From an uncultured Peptococcaceae bacterium (lineage in GTDB: Bacteria > Bacillota > Peptococcia > Peptococcales > Peptococcaceae): DNA of 32,751 nucleotides. A program made the translations under genes and the position numbers. The stretch's first letter is position 1. Each line of letters starts with the position of its first letter. The stretch covers positions 1 to 32,751 of the forward strand of contig CAJUDO010000032.1 of NCBI GenBank assembly GCA_910585405.1, read 5' to 3'. The notes under the pieces were generated by a model. The model worked only from the letters and a program-made list of their open reading frames with translations. It made no database searches and was not told where the DNA came from. Below are positions 1 through 7,782 of the stretch, one piece after another.

Positions 1-289
1 TTGCTTCCTGGTCTGGCTTCGGCAGCAGCTCTTCTGCGATACTTGCTCGCTCTGCGTTCTTGCGGCCCGCTCCAAATCGCCGGCTCCGGACTGACGCCTG
101 TGGGCATTCCATTTCATCCATCATATCTTCCATCAGCAGAAGCAGTCTGGTGAGGTTGCCGAAGGCGATCTCCTCGCCGTAATACAGATTGTAAAACGTT
201 CCCTGCAGATTTTTGTCCCGGTAGCTGTGTATCCTTATGATACTGGTCCTCATGTCTTCCGGTACCGCCTTCAGTGAAGCAATTGACAT
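1..289 (-). CDS. Hypothetical protein, truncated by the window edge
   Basis: An open minus-strand frame starts at an ATG with an excellent ribosome binding site (GGAGGTG, 5 bases before the ATG) and runs off the left edge after 96 codons. The protein begins MSIASLKAVPEDMRTS and contains a motif like FGNLTRLLLLMEDMMDEMEC, followed by a basic stretch (RRFGAGRKNAERA). I do not recognise a family with certainty. Small proteins of this look occur beside transposase genes in Firmicutes, and its upstream DNA carries several inverted repeats, so it may be the first gene of an insertion sequence lying mostly to the left. That link is inference. The start and frame are secure; the function is unknown. 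Confidence 0.6.
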   Translation of the reverse strand, partial: MSIASLKAVPEDMRTSIIRIHSYRDKNLQGTFYNLYYGEEIAFGNLTRLLLLMEDMMDEMECPQASVRSRRFGAGRKNAERASIAEELLPKPDQEA

Positions 290-615
290 ACTGTCACCTC
301 CATTCTCTCTGCCTGTCCGCTGTCCTAAAATGCATAAGTTTTAAGAGGACAAAAAAATAGTGGATACGTAGGAGTTTTCCCCTGCATATCCACTAGATAT
401 GTAAATTTCTTTGAAATTTATGTAGTCTAACAAGTTATACCTTTTAGGACGCTTACGGCGTTCATTTTCTTTCACAAAGATAACTTGTTTACACATTTTA
501 TCTTTGCTATGGTGTCATTATACCATAAGTTGGTTACACTTTTGTTACATTTTGCCCTTTTTCCTGCTGAGATTTTGAAAAATTTCAGTTTTTCTCAAAA
601 TATTTTTTATACATT
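290..615. other. Intergenic leader or mobile-element end with inverted repeats
   Basis: No gene is seen. Visible structures are an inverted repeat AACAAGTTAT (429-438) / ATAACTTGTT (480-489), a hairpin of about 15 bp at 360-393 (GTGGATA...TATCCAC), and a TGTCCT...AGGACA repeat at 320-350. On the minus strand the sequence GTAAGCGTCC starts near 456, which resembles the GTAAGCG ends of IS66-family elements. The region may be an insertion-sequence end, a long structured leader of the gene at 1-289, or both. Confidence 0.4.
511..531 (-). promoter_or_regulatory. Candidate extended -10 promoter, leftward
   Basis: On the minus strand TGGTATAAT is a perfect extended -10 element (TATAAT at 517-522 of the plus strand). 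It sits inside an inverted repeat TATGGT/ACCATA. No good -35 is visible at 17 bp. Transcription from here would give a leader of about 220 bases before the gene at 1-289. Confidence 0.4.
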
Positions 616-1233
616 CTATATTTCTTCTGCTGGGGTATAGGCCTGCAAGCCTTCCAATGCCAACGCCTCCTGTCTGGCCTGTTCCTGCACATAGGCCTGA
701 TGCAGCAGGACTCCCTGGGCAATCTGTTTGCGCATATTCTTGCGCCCGTTGTGAACCGTCACCTGCTCTGTGTTGGTAAAAAAGGTGATAACGGTTCCTT
801 TGGGCGCTGCGTCCTGCAGCTGGCCTATTTTCTGCAGCACCACATAGCCTATCTCTGTATCGCTTTCCCGCAGCTTTTTGCGGCAAATCACCGGAATAAG
901 AATAAAATAGGGATTGAGACACAGCGGCAGAGCGCGGCTCCGTACGCCTTCCAGCAAAGACTGGCTTTGCTGCTGTACCTGCTCCGGCTCCAGCTTCATG
1001 GCGCGGAGCATATAGCGCAATACCAATTCCATTTTTGCACTGATTTCTTCTACATAGCCGTCATCATAATACAACCGGCAGCCATTGCGCGCGTTGGACA
1101 GATAAATTTGCTCCATATAGTAGAGTTTGTTCCAATGTATATTGCAGCGACTCAATCCTGTCTGCAGCTCGCCCAGCCGCAATGTAATCCGCCGGGTGGG
1201 CTGCATAGGGCAATCCGTATTTCGTCTTTTCAT
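616..1233 (-). CDS. Hypothetical protein, possibly ComK-like
   Basis: The protein is 205 aa from an ATG preceded by GGGGAGG (7-base gap); in-frame starts further upstream lie in leader sequence and lack a ribosome site. It is rich in Gln, Arg and Leu with no membrane segment or signal. The C-terminal half has the pattern LPLCLNPYFILIPV, then GYVVLQKIGQL, then GTVITFFTNTEQVTVHN and KQIAQGVLL. This resembles the C-terminal half of the competence regulator ComK (PIMVDPSNQIFLFPT, WISHVHV, TEVTFSNGKTMELP, ENQVYRTAWL). The resemblance is by eye and weak. If right, the protein is a DNA-binding regulator. The upstream hairpins suggest attenuation or independent terminators. Confidence 0.45.
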   Translation of the reverse strand: MKRRNTDCPMQPTRRITLRLGELQTGLSRCNIHWNKLYYMEQIYLSNARNGCRLYYDDGYVEEISAKMELVLRYMLRAMKLEPEQVQQQSQSLLEGVRSRALPLCLNPYFILIPVICRKKLRESDTEIGYVVLQKIGQLQDAAPKGTVITFFTNTEQVTVHNGRKNMRKQIAQGVLLHQAYVQEQARQEALALEGLQAYTPAEEI

Positions 1234-1283
1234 AATCCTTCCTCCCCTCGTCCAATACCACAACGCCTTTGGCAGCCAAAGAA

Positions 1284-1321
1284 AAAAGCCGCGAATCCTA
1301 AGAGAAAAATAAGATTCACGG
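1284..1321 (-). terminator. Rho-independent terminator or attenuator
   Basis: On the minus strand GCCGTGAATC pairs with GATTCGCGGC (one wobble) and is followed directly by TTTTTT. It lies about 50 bases upstream of the ribosome site of the 616-1233 gene and about 190 bases beyond the GNAT stop. It could end the GNAT transcript or act as an attenuator for the ComK-like gene. Confidence 0.6.
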
Positions 1322-1381
1322 CTCTTTCTCATCTGCTCATTTGCATTTGAAAAGAAAGGAATATCATTTTTGACAAAAAGG

Positions 1382-1421
1382 CGCAAACCTCCTGTGAAGT
1401 AACACTCTATCGGAAGTTTGC
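1382..1421 (-). other. Second hairpin in the same leader
   Basis: GCAAACCTCC and GGAAGTTTGC form a 10-bp stem with one mismatch. On the minus strand it is followed by GCGCCTTTTTG. A further AATCCC/GGGATT pair lies at 1459-1484. Together with the 1284-1321 hairpin these make a three-stem leader between the GNAT gene and the ComK-like gene. Confidence 0.35.
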
Positions 1422-1514
1422 ATATGCTCGATACGCATTCTATCCAGTTAATTTCTAATCCCATTCTCATCTGTCAGGGATTATCATGATTTTGTTGTGA
1501 GAGATAGAACGGCA

Positions 1515-2039
1515 TCAAAGTACATATTCGAAAAAGAGATGGCCGTCGTGGGGAATCACGCCGCCAATGGCCATAGAGCCTGTCCCGGCCAGATGAAAAC
1601 CTATCTTGGTATACAGGGAGCGGGCGGGAATGTTTTGCGCGCCGGTGTCCAGGCGCACTGCTTTGCAGCCCTGTTTTCTCGCTTCATCGAGAATAAACTG
1701 CACCATGGCATGTCCCAATCCGCGATGGGCTTTGGAGGGGCGCACGCACAACAGATGAATGACCATTACTTCTTCTGGCTTGGCGTCGCAGCCCCACTGC
1801 ACCTGGGCATATTCCGCAGGCTGCTCCTGATTGATGGTGATGCTGGCGGCAATCTGACCGTTTTCCTCCAGCACGTACAATCCATCCTCATCCAGACTCT
1901 TTTTGGCTGAATTTCTTGTGGGATACACGCCCAGCTCCCATACAGTATAAGCGCCATGCTCTTTTTCATGGCGCAGCAATTCCTCATATCCTTCGTTTAC
2001 GCCGTCCAAATCGGCTTCCGTGCCTTTTCTGATCATCAT
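1515..2039 (-). CDS. GNAT family N-acetyltransferase
   Basis: The protein is 174 aa and starts at ATG with AGGAGG six bases upstream. It shows the GNAT fold: an N-terminal helix-rich part, a central strand ending VIHLLCVRPS, and then the acetyl-CoA pyrophosphate loop motif RGLGHAMVQFILDEA (Q/RxxGxG/A type). The C-terminal motif is NIPARSLYTKIGFHLAGTG, where the Tyr-containing segment is typical. It would transfer an acetyl group from acetyl-CoA to an amine, probably in the cytoplasm; the substrate cannot be told. It is a single gene behind a structured leader (2050-2190) and is divided from the hydrogenase operon by that operon's terminator. Confidence 0.85.
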   Translation of the reverse strand: MMIRKGTEADLDGVNEGYEELLRHEKEHGAYTVWELGVYPTRNSAKKSLDEDGLYVLEENGQIAASITINQEQPAEYAQVQWGCDAKPEEVMVIHLLCVRPSKAHRGLGHAMVQFILDEARKQGCKAVRLDTGAQNIPARSLYTKIGFHLAGTGSMAIGGVIPHDGHLFFEYVL

Positions 2040-2100
2040 AAATTCCTCCTGATTTTTTCATTTGTACTGTCTTGCATACGTCTGTCATTTCTATAGCTGA

Positions 2101-2190
2101 TGCTTGGTATGTTGCCTGACGTAAGGCAAGGATGGAGCCGCAGATGGTCCAGCACTGTCTCATACAGTTTTTGTAGCATCTGCGGCACGC
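2101..2190 (-). ncRNA. Candidate structured RNA leader of the GNAT gene
   Basis: On the minus strand a perfect 10-bp outer stem (GCCGCAGATG at 2177-2186 pairing with 2137-2146) encloses an inner ACTGT...ACAGT hairpin. It is followed by a TTGCC...GGCAA hairpin near 2115-2130. The gene's ribosome site follows about 70 bases later. I cannot match it to a known riboswitch class, and no T-box signature was seen. Confidence 0.35.
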
Positions 2191-2243
2191 TCTCGGGATG
2201 CTCTCATTATATCCTGTAATCTGTACAGCGTCAATTTGGGGCG

Positions 2244-2277
2244 CAAAAAAACTGCCGCAAAGCTGCGGCAGTTTTTC
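2244..2277 (-). terminator. Terminator of the hydrogenase operon
   Basis: AAAAACTGCCGCA pairs with TGCGGCAGTTTTT around an AAGC loop. On the minus strand the stem ends in a T run. It lies about 40 bases beyond the hydA stop. Confidence 0.9.
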
Positions 2278-2312
2278 ACAGCGGGAATCTCCCGCCAATA
2301 TATGCTAGCGAA

Positions 2313-4079
2313 TTAGTCGTTGCATTCCAGATTATACTTTTTGCGCGGTGTATAATGGGTATGCAGCAGTTCATGCGCTTTGTGTCCTAAAGGTTCGCCC
2401 AGGAAGTTTTCATAAGCTGCAACGATGAATGGATTTTCATGGGATTTACGAATCGGCAGATTTTCATCATCGTTGTACAGACCTTTTGCACGCAATGCAC
2501 GATAGTCTTCCGGCAGTTTGGTTCTGGTCAGTGCATCCACGATTGGAGTACCGCCGCCGCCTACGCAGCCGTTTGGACATGCCATGATTTCGATGAAGGT
2601 GTAGTCAGCTGTGCCGGCTTTCACTTCTTCCATGATTTCTTTTGCACGAGCCAGGGTATTGGCAACTGCTACTTTTACTGGTGTGCCATCCAAATCGATG
2701 GTTGCTTCTTTGATTTCGCCCATGGTGCCGCGAACATCTTCCAATTCCAGACGAGGCAGAGTTTTGCCTGTCACTACTTCATATACGGTACGCAGAGCAG
2801 CTTCCATAACGCCGCCGGTGGTACCGAAGATGGTAGCTGCGCCGGTGCCCAAGCCCATTGGAGCATCGCATTCTTCATCTGGCAGATTTACAAAGTCGAT
2901 ACCGGCCTGTTTGATCATACGAGCTACTTCGCGCACGGTGATTACAGCATCTACATCTCTGTAGCCGCTGTCGCACAGTTCTGGACGGGCAGCTTCGAAT
3001 TTTTTAGCAGTACATGGCATTACAGATACGCTGTAAATGCTTGCCGGGTCAATGCCGTCTGTCTGTGGATAGTAGGTTTTTACCATTGCGCCAAACATAG
3101 CCTGTGGAGATTTGGCGGTGGACAGATGGTCTAATTGATCTGGATAATGGTTTTCACAATATTTTACCCAACCTGGAGAGCAGGAGGTAATCATTGGCAA
3201 GGTGCCGCCATTCTGCAGACGGTCTAACAGTTCGTTGCCTTCTTCCATGATGGTCAAGTCAGCGGACCAGTTGGTATCAAATACTTTGTCGAAGCCCATT
3301 CTTCTCAGTGCAGCCACCAGTTTGCCGGTGGAGATGGTGCCATAAGGCAGACCAAATTCTTCACTGATGGCGATACGTACAGCTGGGGAGAACTGTACCA
3401 CAACGTGTTTGTTTTCATCAGCCAGTGCATCCCATACTTTCTGTGTATCGTCTTTTTCTGCCAATGCGCCGGTCGGACATACGTTGATGCACTGACCGCA
3501 CAGTGTGCAGTTGATTTCATCCAGCGCATGACCGAATGCAGGACCCACAATGCTGTTGAACCCACGGCCGATGCCGCCCAGGATATTGACACCCTGTACT
3601 TTTTTACATACTGCTTCGCAACGACGGCAGTATACGCATTTGTTCGGGTCGCGCACGATTGCTACGCTGCGGTCGTCCACTGGGAATGTGCTCTGTTCGC
3701 CGGTAAAGCGAATTTTGCGAATCCCCATCTGATGAGCCAGCTGCTGCAGCTCGCAGTTGCCGCTGCGCACGCAGTTCAGGCAGTCAGCAGGATGGTTGGA
3801 CAACAGCAATTCTACAACGCCTTTTCTTGCTTCACGAACTTTTGCGGTGTTGGTGAACACTTCCAGACCTTCTCTAACTGGATATACGCAGGAAGGCTGC
3901 AGTGCTTTGGCACCTTTTACTTCAACCAGACATACGCGGCATGCGCCCAGCTGGTTTACATCTTTCAAGTAACACAATGTTGGAATATTAATACCGGCTT
4001 TCTGTGCAGCCTGCAGTATGGTAGAACCTGCTTCAACCTGCACGGAAACGCCATCGATTATAACATTTACCATTTCCAC
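2313..4079 (-). CDS. hydA: [FeFe]-hydrogenase catalytic subunit HydA
   Basis: This subunit makes or oxidises H2 at the H-cluster, in a cytoplasmic complex with HydB and HydC. From N to C it has a [2Fe-2S] domain (CYLKD, GACRVCLVEV, then a distant Cys), a His-ligated cluster motif (HPADCLNCVRSGNCELQ), two [4Fe-4S] motifs (CVYCRRCEAVC and CTLCGQCINVCPTGAL), and the H-cluster domain. The H-cluster signatures are intact: TSCSPGWVKYCE, MPCTAKKFEA and EIMACPNGCVGGGG. The length of about 588 aa fits the NADH-linked bifurcating type. AAGGGG lies 8 bases before the GTG at 4079; a GTG at 4088 overlaps the ribosome site and an ATG at 4073 is also possible. It is the last gene of hydCBA, with a strong terminator. 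Confidence 0.95.
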   Translation of the reverse strand: MEMVNVIIDGVSVQVEAGSTILQAAQKAGINIPTLCYLKDVNQLGACRVCLVEVKGAKALQPSCVYPVREGLEVFTNTAKVREARKGVVELLLSNHPADCLNCVRSGNCELQQLAHQMGIRKIRFTGEQSTFPVDDRSVAIVRDPNKCVYCRRCEAVCKKVQGVNILGGIGRGFNSIVGPAFGHALDEINCTLCGQCINVCPTGALAEKDDTQKVWDALADENKHVVVQFSPAVRIAISEEFGLPYGTISTGKLVAALRRMGFDKVFDTNWSADLTIMEEGNELLDRLQNGGTLPMITSCSPGWVKYCENHYPDQLDHLSTAKSPQAMFGAMVKTYYPQTDGIDPASIYSVSVMPCTAKKFEAARPELCDSGYRDVDAVITVREVARMIKQAGIDFVNLPDEECDAPMGLGTGAATIFGTTGGVMEAALRTVYEVVTGKTLPRLELEDVRGTMGEIKEATIDLDGTPVKVAVANTLARAKEIMEEVKAGTADYTFIEIMACPNGCVGGGGTPIVDALTRTKLPEDYRALRAKGLYNDDENLPIRKSHENPFIVAAYENFLGEPLGHKAHELLHTHYTPRKKYNLECND

Positions 4080-4096
4080 AAAAATCACCCCTTCTA

Positions 4097-5983
4097 TTAC
4101 GCTCTGGAGATTGCGCCGAATCTACATTTTTCAATACAAGTACCGCATTTGATACATTTTGTCGTGTCAATTCTATGTGGTTCTCTGACAGTTCCTTCAA
4201 TTGCGCCGACTGGGCAATTGCGAGCACAAGCAGTACAACCTTTACATTTTGCCGGATCAATTTCATAACGCAGCAATTTCTTACATACGCCAGCAGGACA
4301 TCTCTTATCAATGATGTGTGCTTCATATTCATCGCGGAAGAATTTCAGTGTAGCCAAAATTGGGTTTGGTGCTGTCTGACCCAATGCGCACAATGCAGAG
4401 CTGCTGATGGTGCGAGCCAGTGTTTCCAGGTTGTCGATATCTTCCATGGTACCTTCGCCGCGGGTGATCTTATCCAAGATTTCCAGCATTCTCTTTGTAC
4501 CGATACGGCATGGAGGACATTTCCCGCAGGATTCATCCTGGGTAAAGCCCAGATAGAATTTGGCGATATCAACCATACAGGTTGTTTCATCTAATACAAT
4601 CAGCCCGCCGGAACCCATCATGGAGCCAGCTGCTACCAATGTATCATAATCAATTTCGGTGTCCAGTGCGCTTGCTGGCAGGCAGCCGCCGGAAGGACCA
4701 CCGGTCTGCGCAGCTTTGAAGGCTTTTCCGTTTGGAATGCCGCCGCCGATGTCATAAATCATTTCTCTCAAAGTAGTACCCATTGGCACTTCTACCAGAC
4801 CGATATTGTTTACTTTACCAGCCATAGCGAATACTTTGGTACCCTTGGAGCCGGCAGTACCGATAGAAGCAAACCAGTCGCCGCCTTTGGTGAAGATGAC
4901 AGGAATATTTGCTAAGGTTTCTACGTTGTTTACAAAGGTAGGTACGCCCCACAGCCCTTTTTCAGCAGGGAATGGAGGACGTGGTCTTGGCTCGCCGCGT
5001 TTCCCTTCTACGGAAGTCAGCAGTGCAGTTTCTTCACCGCATACGAATGCGCCAGCGCCTAAACGGATATCTACGTCAAAGCTGAAGCCTGTGCCCATGA
5101 TATTATCGCCCAGCAGGCCTATTTCACGAGCCTGTGCAATGGCAATTTCCAGACGATGTACAGCGATTGGGTATTCAGCACGTACATAGATAAAGCCATG
5201 ATGTGCGCCGATGGCATAACCGCCGATGGCCATAGCTTCCAGAATGCTGTGCGGATCGCCTTCCAGAATGGAACGGTCCATAAATGCACCTGGGTCACCT
5301 TCGTCGGCATTTACTACTACATATTTTTCTTCAGACTGATAGCCTGCTGCGAATTTCCATTTCTTCCCGGTCGGGAAACCTGCACCACCGCGGCCGCGAA
5401 TGCCGGATTTTTCTACTTCGGCGATAACTTCAGCCGGTGTCATGGTGGTCAATGCTCTGCCCAAGCCCTGGTATGCGTTATGGGCAATTGCTTCGTTGAT
5501 ATCTTCCGGATTGATGGTACCGCAGTTGCGCAGTGCAACACGCTGCTGCTTCTGGAAGAACGGGATATGGCTCATGTCCGGAGCTTTTCTGTTTTCTCCA
5601 GGAATATCGTACAGCAGACGTTCTACCAACTGACCGCCTTTTAAGTGGGTTTCGATAATTTCCGGTACATCCTCAACCTTTACATGATGATAGAAAGTAC
5701 CTTCTGGATAAACTACCATGATTGGACCTAAGCTGCAGAAACCAAAGCAGCCGGTTTTTACAACGTCAATTTCAGTATTCAGACCAGCTTCTGCCAGCTG
5801 TTTTTCCAGTGCTTCTCTTACTTCATTACTGTTGGAGGAACTGCAGCCAGTACCAGCACAGATTAAAACATGATGCTTAGCCAGATTGGCCGGCGTTGGA
5901 GCCTGACCGTCACGCACACAGATTTTTTCACGTTCTGCAGCCTGTAAAGCTTTTAATTCTTCAAAACTTGCAATTTTACTCAT
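4097..5983 (-). CDS. hydB: Hydrogenase NADH-binding flavoprotein subunit (NuoF-like)
   Basis: The protein is 628 aa from an ATG with AGGAGGTG (7-base gap); the longer frame upstream overlaps hydC and is not needed. It carries an N-terminal thioredoxin-like [2Fe-2S] domain (CAGTGCSSSNS, later CFGFCSLGP). The NuoF core follows, with the NADH and FMN loops GRGGAGFPTGKKWKF and NADEGDPGAFMDRS, and then the [4Fe-4S] motif ESCGKCPPCRIGTKRM. The C-terminus holds a two-cluster ferredoxin domain (CKGCTACARNCPVGAI, CIKCGTCIEKCRFGAI). It passes electrons between NAD(H) and the HydA clusters. In known HydABC enzymes the complex couples NADH and reduced ferredoxin to H2 production. Its neighbours are hydC 16 bases upstream and hydA just downstream. 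Confidence 0.95.
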   Translation of the reverse strand: MSKIASFEELKALQAAEREKICVRDGQAPTPANLAKHHVLICAGTGCSSSNSNEVREALEKQLAEAGLNTEIDVVKTGCFGFCSLGPIMVVYPEGTFYHHVKVEDVPEIIETHLKGGQLVERLLYDIPGENRKAPDMSHIPFFQKQQRVALRNCGTINPEDINEAIAHNAYQGLGRALTTMTPAEVIAEVEKSGIRGRGGAGFPTGKKWKFAAGYQSEEKYVVVNADEGDPGAFMDRSILEGDPHSILEAMAIGGYAIGAHHGFIYVRAEYPIAVHRLEIAIAQAREIGLLGDNIMGTGFSFDVDIRLGAGAFVCGEETALLTSVEGKRGEPRPRPPFPAEKGLWGVPTFVNNVETLANIPVIFTKGGDWFASIGTAGSKGTKVFAMAGKVNNIGLVEVPMGTTLREMIYDIGGGIPNGKAFKAAQTGGPSGGCLPASALDTEIDYDTLVAAGSMMGSGGLIVLDETTCMVDIAKFYLGFTQDESCGKCPPCRIGTKRMLEILDKITRGEGTMEDIDNLETLARTISSSALCALGQTAPNPILATLKFFRDEYEAHIIDKRCPAGVCKKLLRYEIDPAKCKGCTACARNCPVGAIEGTVREPHRIDTTKCIKCGTCIEKCRFGAISRA

Positions 5984-5999
5984 TCTCCCACACCTCCTG

Positions 6000-6506
6000 T
6001 TAGTTCTGTTCAGCAGCTTCTGCAGCTTTAATTTCTGCAATCAAAGCTGGAATATCTTCCGGTACCAAATGTCCGTGTACCTTGTCATTGATTGTAACAA
6101 CCGGAGCCAGACCGCAGGCCCCTACACAACGGCAGCACTCGATACTGAACATGCCGTCTTCTGTCGTTTCGCCTACGCCGATGCCCAGCTCTTCCTGTAA
6201 TTTTTCCAGCAATTTGCCGGAGCCTTTTACATAGCATGCTGTTCCGAGACAGACATTAAATGTGTATTTCCCTTTTTTATTCATCGTAAATAACGCATAG
6301 AAGGTTACTACCCCATAAATCTCACTCAAAGGAATATCCATTTTTTCTGCAATGTAAGCCTGAACTTCTTCCGGCAGGTAGCCGAAAATTCCCTGGGCTT
6401 TATGCAGTACACTGATCAAGCTGCCTCTTTGGTCTTTATGCTGCTCAATCACTTTGTCAAGCTGTGCAAATAATGCTTCATTGTGTCCGCCACATGTACA
6501 AGCCAT
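6000..6506 (-). CDS. hydC: Hydrogenase [2Fe-2S] subunit (NuoE-like)
   Basis: The protein is 168 aa from an ATG preceded by GGGAGG (8-base gap). It has the NuoE/24-kDa fold: the helical N-terminal part GSLISVLHKAQGIFGYLPEEVQ, then PLSEIYGVVTFYALF. The four cluster ligands lie in VCLGTACYVKGS and in IECCRCVGACGLAPVV. An extra MACTCGG start is Cys-rich but short. It is the first gene of the operon; its partner HydB holds the flavin. A direct repeat of TTGTGAA, the half-site of the redox repressor Rex, lies about 90 bases upstream of the start and hints at NADH/NAD+ control. The regulatory claim is inference. Confidence 0.95.
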   Translation of the reverse strand: MACTCGGHNEALFAQLDKVIEQHKDQRGSLISVLHKAQGIFGYLPEEVQAYIAEKMDIPLSEIYGVVTFYALFTMNKKGKYTFNVCLGTACYVKGSGKLLEKLQEELGIGVGETTEDGMFSIECCRCVGACGLAPVVTINDKVHGHLVPEDIPALIAEIKAAEAAEQN

Positions 6507-6592
6507 ATCCTTGTCCTCCCTTAAAAATAAAGTTGTTAAAAATATTTAAAACAACCATCCGGTTTCTGTAATTTTCAAAATCTCCGTTCTGT

Positions 6593-6607
6593 TTGTGAAC
6601 TTGTGAA
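6593..6607. promoter_or_regulatory. Possible Rex half-site direct repeat
   Basis: TTGTGAA occurs at 6593-6599 and again at 6601-6607, 8 bp apart, upstream of hydC. Classic Rex operators are inverted (TTGTGAAnnnnTTCACAA), so this direct arrangement is atypical and the call is weak. Confidence 0.25.
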
Positions 6608-6999
6608 ATGTATAAATTCTGAATGGAGCGAGCAAAATCCATCAGGCTGTTTTGATACCTTATATGTCTATTAAAGCGCATTTTTAGCCAAAATGAAAGT
6701 ATTTTATCTGTATTTTACAATAAATCTTATCAATAATTGTTTTTTTAATTTTCGTACATTTTTTCACTTAAGCGCATTTTTCTGCATGAATCGCGATTTA
6801 GAGCCGTCCGTCCTACGTTGACATTTATCCACTGTCTGTATACGTTTTATGCTTTTCGTTGGTAAAATATTCCTGTTTCTAGTATCTTTTTATCAATTTT
6901 TGTTACATATCCATCGCAATTTACATCCTATTTTCCGAATAAAACGCACCATATTTCCTTGACATGCTGATATTTTTCTGGGATTACGTCGCTGTTTTC

Positions 7000-7036
7000 T
7001 TCTTCATGCTCACGCATTTTCTATGAGCATGAAGAA
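7000..7036. repeat. Perfect 13-bp inverted repeat hairpin
   Basis: TTCTTCATGCTCA (7000-7012) and TGAGCATGAAGAA (7024-7036) are exact reverse complements with an 11-base loop. A third, partial copy (GCTCATGC) follows near 7048. No gene abuts it. It might be the end of a small RNA or a binding site. Confidence 0.55.
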
Positions 7037-7366
7037 ATTTTCCAGATGCTCATGCTATCTTTGGAACACTGTTTTTATTTTATAAAATTTATGTTTTTAC
7101 ACAATACTTACTGCTTTTTTTCACTTTCCGAAAAATGGAGTAATTTTTCTTTTTGCAAATAAAGTTTGCCTTATAGCATTCACAAGCGCAGCATTTTGGA
7201 AAATCAGAAAATTTGGAAAGCTCTCAGTTTTTCTACTCTATTCAGTTTACTACAAAAATCATCGAGAAAAAATATGAAACTTCTGTTAGTTTTATATGAA
7301 ATATCAATCACAAACCATTGTAATTTCCGATAACAAAACTGCTCCAGCGAAAAATAGAAAACGAGA

Positions 7367-7399
7367 TTTTATTTTTGTTGTAACGCCACAAAAATAAAA
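7367..7399. repeat. AT-rich 12-bp hairpin
   Basis: TTTTATTTTTGT (7367-7378) and ACAAAAATAAAA (7388-7399) pair perfectly around a nine-base loop. It lies about 380 bases upstream of the Uma2 gene and resembles a weak bidirectional terminator. Confidence 0.4.
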
Positions 7400-7782
7400 A
7401 AATAGAGGAAGAACGCCTAAAGATAAAATTTGACCGTTCAAAAGAAAAGGTGAAAAGAGGAAGCGGCATAACAAAAAATAAAAATATTTATATGGAATTG
7501 ATTTCCATTAAAAATTTGCAGACCAAATTGCCTCACAAATTTGAACACACCCTTGCTCAACAGCCGATGGGAAGAATGTTTGCCTATCTATTGGAAAAGA
7601 CAATAGAAATGTCATTCATAACAGAAAAAACGCAGCTCTCTTATCCGTTTTTCATTTTACAAAAGAAAAGGAAACAAAACTTCCTCATAGGCTTGCAACT
7701 TACCCTTCTTTCCTGTATCATGGAGGATAGAATCATAGAAGTTTTCATGTTTGTTTTTACACAATGAAAGGAGCGCGATGCT

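Larger units (their letters stand above)
6507..7782. other. Long AT-rich region without a convincing gene
   Basis: This stretch of about 1.28 kb lies between the divergent hydC and Uma2 genes. It holds the hyd promoter region, two copies of AAGCGCATTTTT (about 6674 and 6772), one DnaA-like box TTATCCACT (6825-6833), and a perfect 13-bp inverted repeat at 7000-7036. It also has an AT-rich 12-bp hairpin at 7367-7399. The 105-codon frame at 7450-7767 has no clear ribosome site, poor composition and no recognisable family, so it is not called as a gene. Confidence 0.6.

Noticed and set aside
2439..3134. Long plus-strand frames inside the hydrogenase genes (also 3405-4268)
   Set aside because: They are shadows of hydA and hydB codon bias; the minus-strand products carry intact cluster motifs.
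6825..6833. Single DnaA-like box TTATCCACT
   Set aside because: An isolated one-mismatch box is expected by chance in AT-rich DNA, so it is not counted with the 8.8-9.05 kb cluster.
7450..7767. 105-codon plus-strand frame before the Uma2 gene
   Set aside because: It lies in AT-rich DNA, has no clear ribosome site, its composition is unlike its neighbours, and it matches no known family.
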